A stretch of DNA of 27,598 bases from a virus. Positions 1-6,143 of the stretch are shown in pieces. The stretch lies in IMG/VR virus record IMGVR_UViG_3300031974_002984, positions 1 through 27,598 of that record. One strand, written 5' to 3'. The notes beneath the pieces are model-generated. The model saw only the letters and a program-made list of their open reading frames with translations, was not told where the DNA came from and did no database searches. How positions within the stretch are numbered: position 1 is the stretch's first letter; each line of letters opens with the position of its first letter. Made by a program: the position numbers and the translations under genes.

Positions 1-275
1 CCCGCCAACCTACGCTGGTTTTAGCTAGAAAGAACCTAAGCTATAAAGCACGGCATATGAGACACTTAGAAAGGAAAGCGATAGCAATATAAATTGATCA
101 ATATAAAAGGCTTTTTCTATTATAAGTTTTATGAATAGTAGAAGAGAAAAGAGCCAAGATAAAAAATAAAAAATATTTTCTTTTTTGTTGTGAGTTGTCT
201 CTTTCTTATGTTGTGCGCTTAGATCAAAGCAAAATTTTATTTAAAAAAAAATATATATTTATTTTGTTTAAAGTG
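1..275. other. Non-coding AT-rich leader, no gene seen
   Basis: No convincing gene on either strand. The first 50 bases are less AT-rich and hold short imperfect inverted repeats such as AACC/GGTT around positions 6-18, which could be the tail of a structured RNA or a terminator belonging to a gene left of the window. The rest is A/T runs. A leftward frame of about 70 codons is open here but has no start codon. No tRNA T-loop signature is visible. The right end leads into the promoter of the rightward early genes. Confidence 0.6.
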
Positions 276-304
276 TTGACATATTATATATAACTATATA
301 TTAT
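276..304 (+). promoter_or_regulatory. Sigma70-type promoter for the rightward early genes
   Basis: A perfect TTGACA (276-281) is followed by a 17-base spacer and TATTAT (299-304); TATATT at 297-302 is an alternative -10. The first gene starts at 335 behind AAGGGG. The same TTGACAT start plus an alternating TA-rich spacer recurs at 9559, before the other rightward gene pair, which supports its being real. Confidence 0.7.
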
Positions 305-334
305 TATATTTATAAATTACTTAAGGGGTAAATA

Positions 335-727
335 ATGGAAATAAATAAAAAACAATTATTAGCTGAATATCTAGAAACAGATATTGAAGAAATAACAGAG
401 GGCTACGACGGAGCGCTTGTCTTTGGTGATTCTGATTATTATGTCTTAACAGATGAAGAAGCAGACAAGAAAGCGGAGCAATACATACTTGATACAGCAT
501 GGGCTTTTAATTCTTGGTTCTTATCTAAGCATACTGATCTAGACGAGGAAGTTATAGAAATAATTCAAAAGGGTTGTGAGTCTTCTAATGATGCGATATT
601 AAAGCTAATTAATGACAAGCAAAGATTTATTGATGAAGCTATAGGATATGACGGAAGAGGACATTTCATAGCTTGGTATGATCATAACGAAAACGAATAT
701 AAAGACCATTACATTTATAGACAATAA
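335..727 (+). CDS. Conserved phage protein of unknown function, 130 aa
   Basis: Acidic soluble protein with no signal peptide or membrane segment. It is first in the rightward early operon, directly behind a strong promoter. The start is fixed by AAGGGG seven bases before ATG. Motifs include LTDEEADKKAEQYILD (about residues 38-53), a Trp/Phe-rich stretch AWAFNSWFL (55-63), and a C-terminal DGRGHF...YDHNENEY block. From memory, this arrangement (LTDEEAD...AWAFN...DGRGHF) occurs in uncharacterised proteins encoded near replication genes of many tailed phages and some plasmids. I cannot assign a function. Early position and acidity would suit a host-takeover or anti-defence role, but that is only inference. 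Confidence 0.8.
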   Translation: MEINKKQLLAEYLETDIEEITEGYDGALVFGDSDYYVLTDEEADKKAEQYILDTAWAFNSWFLSKHTDLDEEVIEIIQKGCESSNDAILKLINDKQRFIDEAIGYDGRGHFIAWYDHNENEYKDHYIYRQ

Positions 728-738
728 GGGGGTAAACA

Positions 739-864
739 ATGGCGATACACTTTACACGATATAAGGGCGCACCAATTAAGGGCGCTAATCAAAAAGAGTT
801 TATTAAGAAGCTAGAAAAGGCAATTAATAAAGATAAATTAAAAGTTATTAAAGGGGGTAAATAA
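739..864 (+). CDS. Small basic protein, 41 aa
   Basis: Short gene between the 130-aa gene and the next one. It starts at the ATG after AAGGGGGTAAACA, the ribosome-binding cassette that recurs in this operon, and its TAA overlaps the next ATG (TAATG). The product begins MAIHFTRYKG and is strongly Lys-rich (about a quarter Lys), with one predicted helix around residues 18-37 (QKEFIKKLEKAINKDKL). It ends KGGK because the 3' end doubles as the next gene's ribosome-binding site. No family recognised. The basic charge would allow nucleic acid binding, which is inference. The overlap and the strong ribosome site make it likely to be translated. Confidence 0.6.
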   Translation: MAIHFTRYKGAPIKGANQKEFIKKLEKAINKDKLKVIKGGK

Positions 865-1091
865 TGAGTAGATTAATTAATTTTTTACAAAGTGACTTAA
901 AAGAAATAGAGACATCTTTTGAGAGTATAAAAGATGTCATTGATTACAAAATAAATTATGAAGAAAATTCTATTTTAGCAAAAGATATTGAAAGGATAGA
1001 AAGTTTTATTATTTATTGGGGTCATCATGTAGAGAGTATTTTTTGCATGATGTCATCATCACCATGCAAAGAATTTAAAAGGGGTAAATAA
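864..1091 (+). CDS. Hypothetical early protein, 75 aa
   Basis: Third gene of the rightward operon. Its ATG overlaps the previous stop (TAATG at 861-866) and sits behind AAAGGGGGTAAATA. The product is mostly helical: residues about 5-50 form an amphipathic stretch rich in Glu, Lys and Ile, followed by an aromatic segment (FIIYWGHHVESIF, about 48-60) and a Cys-containing tail (C61, C68). No signal peptide, and no family recognised. It ends KRGK*, whose codons form the next gene's ribosome site. Real gene by spacing and coupling; function unknown. Confidence 0.6.
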   Translation: MSRLINFLQSDLKEIETSFESIKDVIDYKINYEENSILAKDIERIESFIIYWGHHVESIFCMMSSSPCKEFKRGK

Positions 1092-1330
1092 TGCAATCAA
1101 TAACACTAGAAGAAGCTAAGAAAAGAATAGATAAATTTAATAATCAACATCTATACAATTTTATTAAACAAAGGCAATGCCAAGCAGAACCAAGCGATAT
1201 TCTAAAATATGCCTATGATGTCGCTAATGATAGGCTTATGAAAGAGCATGCTATGCTATGGAAAGGCGCAAGATTTAAAGATGAGCCTTTGCAAAATATT
1301 ATTGATAGAGAGCAAGGGGGCGCAGAATGA
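1091..1330 (+). CDS. Hypothetical early protein, 79 aa
   Basis: Fourth gene of the operon, starting at an ATG that shares its A with the previous TAA and is preceded by AAAAGGGGTAAATA. Sequence MQSITLEEAKKRIDKFNNQH..., predicted all-helical and soluble, rich in Lys, Glu and Gln. No recognised domain, no membrane segment. Its 3' end (GGGGGCGCAGAATGA) overlaps the next ATG by four bases and supplies that gene's ribosome-binding site. It may be an accessory protein acting with its operon neighbours, but nothing in the sequence says how. Confidence 0.6.
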   Translation: MQSITLEEAKKRIDKFNNQHLYNFIKQRQCQAEPSDILKYAYDVANDRLMKEHAMLWKGARFKDEPLQNIIDREQGGAE

Positions 1331-1545
1331 GCAATAAAGAGCTTAGACAAAAAATGCGCTCTTATTTCAGAGACGCAAAAAGCGATCTTGTTTATGATTG
1401 TCAATTATATTTTGATATTAATAACCTAGATGATCATATATTAGACTTGCAGACTATAAGAGATACCTACACGCTAAAAGGGGTTATAGCTTTGCTTGGC
1501 AGAGACTATAAAGAAGAAATTAAGGGGATAATGTATGAAAGCTAA
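1327..1545 (+). CDS. Hypothetical early protein, 72 aa
   Basis: Starts at an ATG overlapping the previous TGA (ATGA), behind GGGGG. The N-terminal part, MSNKELRQKMRSYFRDAKSD, is helical and basic; the middle is Asp-rich with two short motifs (YFDINNLDDHILDLQ), and the C-terminus is helical. The protein is soluble and matches nothing I know. Its last codons contain an internal ATG and then the start of the next gene, so translation of the two is likely coupled. Confidence 0.55.
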   Translation: MSNKELRQKMRSYFRDAKSDLVYDCQLYFDINNLDDHILDLQTIRDTYTLKGVIALLGRDYKEEIKGIMYES

Positions 1546-1648
1546 AGAAAAGAAAGCCTACACAATAGGACAATTAATAGCGGTTATTTTTTTAACTTCT
1601 TGGGGTTTATTTTGTCTCATGCTTCAAGCGCTAGGAACTTATAAGTAA
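1535..1648 (+). CDS. Single-pass small membrane protein, 37 aa
   Basis: A tiny gene that overlaps the previous one by 11 bases. It reads MKAKEKKAYT, then a hydrophobic stretch of about 20 residues (IGQLIAVIFLTSWGLFCLML, residues 11-30), then a short tail. This is the layout of a single transmembrane helix with a positively charged, cytoplasmic N-terminus. A ribosome site (AAGGGGATA) lies upstream. It is the last gene before the operon's terminator. It might act at the host membrane, for example in exclusion, but that is speculation. Confidence 0.5.
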   Translation: MKAKEKKAYTIGQLIAVIFLTSWGLFCLMLQALGTYK

Positions 1649-1665
1649 ATTAATATTAATTAATT

Positions 1666-1690
1666 AAGGGGCTTTATAGCCCCTTTTTTA
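1666..1690 (+). terminator. Rho-independent terminator of the rightward operon
   Basis: Perfect 7-bp stem AAGGGGC (1666-1672) / GCCCCTT (1679-1685) with loop TTTATA, followed by a run of Ts on the plus strand. It separates the convergent rightward operon from the end of the leftward operon. The stop codon of the leftward 209-aa gene lies at 1688-1690. On the minus strand the hairpin is followed only by mixed A/T, so termination there would be weaker. Confidence 0.85.
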
Positions 1691-2317
1691 TTTCCATTTT
1701 TTAGCTAATTTATCAAATTCAAAAGCAATGACGCGCTTATGTATCCTTGCTGTAGCTTTTAAACCTATTCCGAAAAAGTCTAAAATCTTTTTATGTTTAA
1801 TTGTGGGAGTAAATGAAGCAAGTAATTTAATGCTCTTATTGTCACCGCTTCCGGTTCTTTCCCATACGCCTAATTTATTGCTTTTTCCGGCTCTGCCTAT
1901 AAATCTATTGCCTTTCTTTTGAATCTTCCCTTTTAAGGTTCTTCTGATGTTTCCATATTGATCCATAAAATGCTCTTCTTTGAGCTTGGGGGATGGATAA
2001 AAACTATATCTTGCCGGCTCAGTTCCACCGGTGTAGACATAGGAAAGCCCGTTTTTCATTACTGCGTCACTTGTAGATAAGAGCGCATTGATAGGGCGCT
2101 TTCCGTCTGATTTAAACAATTTAAAAGCGTTTTTAACTGTTGTAGGCTTTGGGCGGTCTAAGTCTGTTATCAATGCAAGCTTTTCTTGCGCTTCAACATG
2201 CCTAGCGATCTTATTTACTGAATTCATTAATGCAATAGGAATATTTTTATTTTCAAAATATGCTATATCTTTACTAGCATTTTTAAATTCTTTGGATAAG
2301 TCTATAGATATTTTCAT
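1688..2317 (-). CDS. Probable gpZ-like minor tail protein (tail completion)
   Basis: Basic protein of 209 aa. The N-terminus (KNIPIALMNSVNKIARHVEA, about residues 24-43) resembles lambda gpZ, where a short helix with 'P.A...A.N..A' is followed by a Lys/Arg-rich body. A 'DRPKPTTVKNAFKLF' segment (about 53-67) resembles the 'FDRPTPFT' motif of gpZ-like proteins in other phages. It ends in a long basic helix. Lambda gpZ is 192 aa and acts at the head-tail connector. The expected gpZ slot, between the FII-like and U-like genes near 26513, is empty here, which supports the call. Oddly, it sits at the end of the replication operon. Its ATG overlaps the upstream HTH gene stop (ATGA). Alternative: an unknown DNA-binding or structural protein. 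Confidence 0.45.
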   Translation of the reverse strand: MKISIDLSKEFKNASKDIAYFENKNIPIALMNSVNKIARHVEAQEKLALITDLDRPKPTTVKNAFKLFKSDGKRPINALLSTSDAVMKNGLSYVYTGGTEPARYSFYPSPKLKEEHFMDQYGNIRRTLKGKIQKKGNRFIGRAGKSNKLGVWERTGSGDNKSIKLLASFTPTIKHKKILDFFGIGLKATARIHKRVIAFEFDKLAKKWK

Positions 2318-2481
2318 TTTTTAAAGGGGTTCTTGTTGTTAAATTTCAAGCCGTTCTCTTTGGCTATCTTTAATATATGGCTCTTGCTATAACCGCTAGA
2401 TCTTGCGCAATCTCTGCTAGTTGCGCCTTGCTCTATCTTTTGCGCTAGCCAATTTTTATTAATTTTTAGCTTATCACTCAT
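2314..2481 (-). CDS. Small helix-turn-helix DNA-binding protein, 55 aa
   Basis: The product is MSDKLKINKNWLAQKIEQGA followed by TSRDCARSSGYSKSHILKIA and a basic C-terminus. Residues about 11-45 fit a homeodomain-like helix-turn-helix of the resolvase/transposase or terminase-small-subunit type: helix, 'GATSRDCARSSGYSKSHI' turn and recognition helix, then 'KENGLK'. It carries essentially only the DNA-binding fold. Its stop overlaps the start of the gpZ-like gene by four bases. Directly upstream lies an array of about ten iteron-like repeats (2531-2716), so it may bind them as an autoregulator or origin-associated factor; that link is inferred from position only. Confidence 0.6.
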   Translation of the reverse strand: MSDKLKINKNWLAQKIEQGATSRDCARSSGYSKSHILKIAKENGLKFNNKNPFKK

Positions 2482-2530
2482 ATTTATATAAAACCTTTAT
2501 ATTATAAATTCTAGTGATAATCAAATTTTC

Positions 2531-2716
2531 TGTCTGCCAAAATTTCTACAAAAAACAAATTTGCCAATTTTTTTGAATACTAAATTTGCCAAAAAAACAA
2601 ATTTGCCAAAAACAAATTTGCCATTTTTTTTGTGAAAAGTAAATTGGCGAAAATGAAATTTGCCAAAAATAAATTTGCCAAAAAACTAAATTGGCGAAAA
2701 AGTGATTGGCAAAAAT
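2531..2716. repeat. Iteron-like array of AAATTTGCCAAAA repeats
   Basis: About ten copies of a roughly 13-bp unit, AAATTTGCCAAAA or the variant AAATTGGCGAAAA. The G of the GC core falls at 2536, 2563, 2588, 2605, 2620, 2647, 2662, 2677, 2694 and 2709, giving steps of 27, 25, 17, 15, 27, 15, 15, 17 and 15 bases. All copies point the same way, in a very AT-rich stretch between the DUF6378-type gene and the HTH gene. Near-regular spacing of direct repeats plus AT-richness is typical of replication-origin iterons or a multi-operator control region. Confidence 0.75.
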
Positions 2717-2971
2717 TTAGAGATCTGTATTTCTTTCTATAATGGATTGCCCTATTTGTGCGTATCCACCAGCATCAAGAAAAGAATCAAAATGATCAGG
2801 GTTGTTGAATCCCCTAACTGACTTCATAGCTATCATCATGGCTACCGCTTGATTGGTAGAAATATTTTTCCCCAGCATAGCAGTCCAAATTTGAGCCACT
2901 TGCGCCCAAAACATTTCGTAGTCTCCGTAGTCTTTAGCTTTTTGGTTTAGTATCTTGTCTAGGTTTTTCAT
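2717..2971 (-). CDS. DUF6378-type phage protein, 84 aa
   Basis: I place the start at the ATG at 2971, not the upstream ATG at 3019, because AAGGAGA lies seven bases before 2971 and the upstream extension overlaps another small gene. The product has the pattern seen in DUF6378 phage proteins: 'KDYGDYEMFWAQVAQIW' (about residues 13-29), a central helix with MMIAMKSVRGFNNPDH (about 46-61), and 'DSFLDAGGYAQIG' near the C-terminus. The family is widespread next to nucleotide-metabolism and replication genes in phages; its biochemical role is not known to me. Conserved His/Asp residues would suit a nucleotide-handling fold, but this is speculation. Confidence 0.65.
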   Translation of the reverse strand: MKNLDKILNQKAKDYGDYEMFWAQVAQIWTAMLGKNISTNQAVAMMIAMKSVRGFNNPDHFDSFLDAGGYAQIGQSIIERNTDL

Positions 2972-3065
2972 TTTTATTCTCCTTCTTGTTTTTAAAAATT
3001 TTATCAAAGTTTTCGTCAAACTTAGATTTATTATATGGTCTAACTTTTGAGCCTTTGCCTGTCAT
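2934..3065 (-). CDS. Small basic conserved phage protein, 43 aa
   Basis: Begins MTGKGSKVRPYNKSKFDENF and continues DKIFKNKK. The pattern 'KGSKxRPYNxxxFDxNFDxIF' is one I recognise from very small proteins in many tailed phages, normally next to replication genes, with unknown function. The start ATG overlaps the stop of the upstream nuclease gene (ATGA, 3062-3065), and its last 38 bases overlap the start of the DUF6378-type gene in another frame. In those 38 bases the same DNA encodes a Lys-rich tail and the next gene's ribosome site. Confidence 0.6.
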   Translation of the reverse strand: MTGKGSKVRPYNKSKFDENFDKIFKNKKENKNEKPRQDTKPKS

Positions 3066-3565
3066 GTTCTTACCTTAACTATTTCTTCTAAAATATTTTT
3101 TAAATTTTTGTTATTTTGTTGCGAATTATTAAAGTCTTCTTTTCTTAATCTGTAATAAGCATCTTCAGGCGAATCATTGTTTTTGAAGTACAAGATCTTT
3201 TCAAGCTCATAGGAAACGCAAGCAAATATAGGAATGTCAAAAGAATTATATTTTTTCCATTTGCCAAGCTTTCTACCCAAAGAAGTATTAGCTATATTTT
3301 TCCTTCTAAACTCATATTTCCAAATATTTGCAGGAAATCTTAATGTAGAAGTTTTAACTTGTATCCCTATAGAAATATTATTGTAATCAATGATTAAATC
3401 TTTTTTAGAATTATCCCCCAATACATGAGCAACAGTAAATCCAAGTTTTGTTAAATTTGCTTGCACAATAAGCTCTCCAAACAAACCTTTTTGATAATTA
3501 TCATATTCCTTAATATCATCTTCATCAGAGGATTCATAAATATCGAAAAAATCTATTTGTTGCAC
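3062..3565 (-). CDS. PD-(D/E)XK nuclease, PDDEXK_5-like, early copy
   Basis: Restriction-endonuclease fold. The N-terminal 'GLFGELIVQANLTKLGF' helix (about residues 28-44) supplies the conserved Glu, 'KKDLIIDY' (about 54-61) the catalytic Asp, and 'IGIQVKTS' (about 67-74) the (E/Q)xK motif with Gln replacing Glu, as in the I-Ssp6803I/PDDEXK_5 group. 'WKYEFRRK' follows at about 82-89. Such proteins cut DNA as homing endonucleases or resolve branched DNA; position among replication genes favours branched-DNA processing. It is clearly related to the 131-aa gene at 10159-10554. Its start overlaps the upstream gene by 13 bases and its stop overlaps the next ATG. The 167-aa length fits the family. 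Confidence 0.7.
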   Translation of the reverse strand: MQQIDFFDIYESSDEDDIKEYDNYQKGLFGELIVQANLTKLGFTVAHVLGDNSKKDLIIDYNNISIGIQVKTSTLRFPANIWKYEFRRKNIANTSLGRKLGKWKKYNSFDIPIFACVSYELEKILYFKNNDSPEDAYYRLRKEDFNNSQQNNKNLKNILEEIVKVRT

Positions 3566-4065
3566 TTATCTTTAACTTCCGTAAATTCTACACCTTCAAA
3601 TACTTTTGCTAGACTCAAGCGTAAGTCCATAAAATCTTTTGGCACAAATTTAAATAATTCTTCAATGCTAATAAAGTTTACACCTTTCTCTCTTTCGTGA
3701 TCTCTGCGTACTCTTGGTAACTGATAAGCATAATCAGAAACATAAAAGATGTTGTTATCAAAGCTAAAGCATTTGAAGTCAGGATCTAATTTCCTGTAGC
3801 CTTGATCTTCCATGTTCTTTGCAAGGGCTTCGTAAGCTCTTTTCATCATATCTATAGTTTTCATCATTTCATCATCATTTTTGCTGTTAAATGCTTCTCT
3901 GTATATATCAAGCGCTTTTTCAAACCGATATCTAATTTCAGGTTCAATTAGAAGTTTTAATCTTGCATGATAAGTTCCCCAATCAATTTCAAAGTTTCTT
4001 TGGAACTCACGAAATCTTTTAATTTTGTTTAAAGTTACAACATTAAATTCTTTTTTTCTTTTCAT
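3553..4065 (-). CDS. Hypothetical helical protein, 170 aa
   Basis: Basic N-terminus (MKRKKEFNVVTLNKIKRFRE), then long helices (about residues 20-95), including a segment rich in Met and Lys (NDDEMMKTIDMMKRAYEA), and a mixed C-terminal part (SFDNNIFYVSDYAYQLPRVR...). Not recognised. The start is supported by GAGGA eight bases upstream of ATG. It is the first gene after the palindrome and AGACA/TGTCT cluster, so it and the genes behind it may be regulated from there. It could be a DNA-binding replication accessory protein, given its charge and location, but no domain shows this. Confidence 0.65.
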   Translation of the reverse strand: MKRKKEFNVVTLNKIKRFREFQRNFEIDWGTYHARLKLLIEPEIRYRFEKALDIYREAFNSKNDDEMMKTIDMMKRAYEALAKNMEDQGYRKLDPDFKCFSFDNNIFYVSDYAYQLPRVRRDHEREKGVNFISIEELFKFVPKDFMDLRLSLAKVFEGVEFTEVKDKCNK

Positions 4066-4104
4066 AAAATTTTCCTCATCATTGTCTGCCTGTCTATGTC
4101 TATA

Positions 4105-4133
4105 CCTATAGGTATATAGACACAGACAGACAA
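4105..4133 (-). promoter_or_regulatory. Candidate leftward promoter within the palindrome
   Basis: On the minus strand TTGTCT (4133-4128) is separated by 17 bases from TATAGG (4110-4105), the latter lying in the 16-bp palindrome. The match is partial (four of six at the -10), so this is only a candidate. If real, a factor bound to the palindrome would block it, giving independent control of the 170-aa gene and those downstream. Confidence 0.3.
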
Positions 4134-4192
4134 AGACATATTGATCTGTCTATGAAATAGACAAAGAAATAGACAGAGATAGACACAGCCCT

Positions 4193-4217
4193 GAAACCCT
4201 TGCTATTAAAGGGTTTC
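4193..4217 (-). terminator. Hairpin across the primase-helicase stop codon
   Basis: A perfect 9-bp stem, GAAACCCTT (4193-4201) / AAGGGTTTC (4209-4217), with a 7-base loop that contains the TAA stop codon (4206-4208) of the primase-helicase. Neither side has a clean U-run in the minus-strand transcript, so it may be a weak or factor-dependent terminator, an attenuator or an RNA-stabilising element instead of a true terminator. Confidence 0.4.
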
Positions 4218-6143
4218 TTTGTCTGTGTCAGAATAGACAGAGGCTTTATATTCGTTGCCTTCATTGCCTTTTCCCTCTAAATACACTACTTTTCCGTCTT
4301 TTGCCATTTTTGACAGATGATCTCTTATATTTGAGTCTGTATAGTAAGTTTTATTGTCAGGTTTCAAGACTTTGTTATACAGATCTCTACTCTTAAACCA
4401 GTAATTTTTTGCGTAATCTTCACAGCCAGTTTCAGCCATAGATTTAGCAACCGCTAATCCAATTAACGCATCATTTACTTGTTTTTGATCTTTGGTAAAT
4501 GCAAATTCATTATTTGCAGGTTTTTCAGTTTCAATGAGAACAGCAGATGTTAAATCAAATCCCTCGCCTATCAGCTCAACATCTTCTAACTCAAAATACT
4601 TTTCCTCCATACCTAGCCCATCTTTGTTAAGTGATTGGCTAAGTTCTACACCCATGCCTTTTGCTATCTCTTTGCGTTCTACCTTAAACTCATAATCAAT
4701 AGAAGCTCCAAGCACACTAGAACCCCTTTGCCTATCAGTATTGCCATGCCCTGTATGATGAACAAGACATACACAGCATTTATAGTCGTGAATGATATTA
4801 TCAATACAATTTATAAAGTCTCCCACATCTTGCGCTGATGACTCATTACCAGTGAAGTTTCTCTGAAAAGTATCAAAGATCACCATTCCTATTTCTCCGT
4901 GCATATGCTTAAACACATCCAGTTCTTGCCTAAGAAGCTCATATTCAGTGGGGTCATTCACTCTTGCGCCTTTGTTAGAAAGATACAAAGGAATGCCTTT
5001 TAAAGAGAATCCTTTAGCTTTTCTATATTGCTCAATAGCAGCAAGCCTCCTGACAACGCCTCTCTTGCCCTCTCCGCATAGATAAACTACAGGAGCTTGG
5101 GTAGTACGATTGCCAAAGAAATTAACGCCAGCAGCGATGTCAACAGCCATCTCGATCATTACAAAGGTTTTACCTGACTTTGGCTTACCAAATACCGACA
5201 TAAGAGATTGCTTCTCGCATACTTCTTCAATAAGCCATTGTGGGTTCTCTAGCTTAGATGTCACCTGATCGGCTCTCTCGAAGTATAATGCGCCAAGCGG
5301 TAGGGGTGCTTGGTTATCATTAATATGCTTTTCTAGAGCCTCTGAGGAGCTATACAAGCCATTTTTCCAAGCATCCCACAAATCATCTTTATCTTTAGCT
5401 TCTTCATGCGGTTCAGCAATGACCACATTAAAGCAACCATTTGCTCTAAGATGATTCTTTATTTCGTTGGCAAACTTCTTACCAGCATCATCATTGTCAG
5501 GATAGATGTATATATCCCTGCCATATAGAGGAGACCAGTCCGAATTCTTCCAGCCTGAGACTCCTCCATGATGACAACAGCAATCCCCATCGTAGGTCTT
5601 CAAAGCGCCTTGCAACGCTTTCTCTCCTTCTACGATAAGGACTGGCTTTTGGGGAGATCGTTCCTCCACCTTAATCGGCAGTTGACCTTCAGGTCTCTTG
5701 TTAACCCAAATGTCTCCTCGCCTTGAATAAGGTAGATATTTGATCTTGCTTAATCTATGTCCTTCAGGAAAGCGTAGCACCATGAAATCATCGCTATACA
5801 TAACTTTGATTTCGGCTTCAGTCCAAAGCCTAGCCATGTCTTCCCTTGTAAATGATGGCGATGCAACTGTGGGTGTGTTATGCACTATTTCTAAGGAGGG
5901 TGTCACACCGCCATCGTTAAAACCTATATCATCTAAATAATCTTTCACTTCCTTTCCTTCCCTTCTAATCAGCCACTCAACCCCTCCTCCGTCATTGTTT
6001 TCAAAGTCGTAGAAAGTACCTGCCTCTAGGTTGAGCCTTAGACTGCCTTTATTGTTCCAAGAATAATAATTAGCAGTTTTCTTTTTAGGCTCACCTAGAA
6101 GGTCTATGGCTACTTGGGGAGCTATTTCTACCCATTTAGACAT
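4206..6143 (-). CDS. TOPRIM primase-helicase, RepA/DnaB-type
   Basis: Two-part replication enzyme of 645 aa that should prime and unwind phage DNA at the fork. Residues about 1-75 resemble the start of TOPRIM-helicases ('GSLRLNLEAGTFYDFENNDG'); no Cys zinc ribbon is present there. The TOPRIM part is near 166-232, with VEGEKA (171-176, acidic Glu) and YPDNDDAGKK (214-223, Asp pair). The RecA-like ATPase has Walker A GKPKSGKT (319-326), Walker B VIFDTF (421-426), VHHTGHG (461-467) and RGSSVLGAS (473-481), typical of RepA-like helicases. The C-terminus after about 540 may be winged-helix. The gene follows the SSB gene with no gap. No DNA polymerase gene is in the window. Confidence 0.9.
   Translation of the reverse strand: MSKWVEIAPQVAIDLLGEPKKKTANYYSWNNKGSLRLNLEAGTFYDFENNDGGGVEWLIRREGKEVKDYLDDIGFNDGGVTPSLEIVHNTPTVASPSFTREDMARLWTEAEIKVMYSDDFMVLRFPEGHRLSKIKYLPYSRRGDIWVNKRPEGQLPIKVEERSPQKPVLIVEGEKALQGALKTYDGDCCCHHGGVSGWKNSDWSPLYGRDIYIYPDNDDAGKKFANEIKNHLRANGCFNVVIAEPHEEAKDKDDLWDAWKNGLYSSSEALEKHINDNQAPLPLGALYFERADQVTSKLENPQWLIEEVCEKQSLMSVFGKPKSGKTFVMIEMAVDIAAGVNFFGNRTTQAPVVYLCGEGKRGVVRRLAAIEQYRKAKGFSLKGIPLYLSNKGARVNDPTEYELLRQELDVFKHMHGEIGMVIFDTFQRNFTGNESSAQDVGDFINCIDNIIHDYKCCVCLVHHTGHGNTDRQRGSSVLGASIDYEFKVERKEIAKGMGVELSQSLNKDGLGMEEKYFELEDVELIGEGFDLTSAVLIETEKPANNEFAFTKDQKQVNDALIGLAVAKSMAETGCEDYAKNYWFKSRDLYNKVLKPDNKTYYTDSNIRDHLSKMAKDGKVVYLEGKGNEGNEYKASVYSDTDKETL

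Larger units (their letters stand above)
4083..4239. repeat. AGACA/TGTCT repeat cluster around a 16-bp palindrome
   Basis: A perfect palindrome, TATACCTATAGGTATA (4101-4116), is flanked by arms TGTCTATGTC (4091-4100) and GACACAGACA (4119-4128), which match 9 of 10 as inverted repeats. TGTCT occurs at 4083, 4091, 4147 and 4220; AGACA at 4118, 4124, 4128, 4134, 4158, 4171, 4181 and 4235. The cluster fills the gap between the primase-helicase and the 170-aa gene and runs into the 3' end of the helicase gene. This looks like a multi-site operator or an origin with inverted binding sites. Confidence 0.75.

Noticed and set aside
1-240. Leftward frame of about 70 codons in the left leader
   Set aside because: No start codon and no ribosome site; hydrophobic content follows from the AT-rich bases.
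2531-2716. CRISPR array
   Set aside because: Repeats are only about 13 bp, spaced 15-27 bases, with no unique spacers of CRISPR size and no cas genes.
2972-3019. Longer N-terminus (16 extra residues) for the DUF6378-type gene
   Set aside because: AAGGAGA sits just before the ATG at 2971 and the extension is basic, unlike the family, and overlaps the 43-aa gene.
4492-5940. Three rightward frames of 66-67 codons within the primase-helicase
   Set aside because: The minus-strand gene has all Walker and TOPRIM motifs in one frame; these have no ribosome site and no recognisable content.
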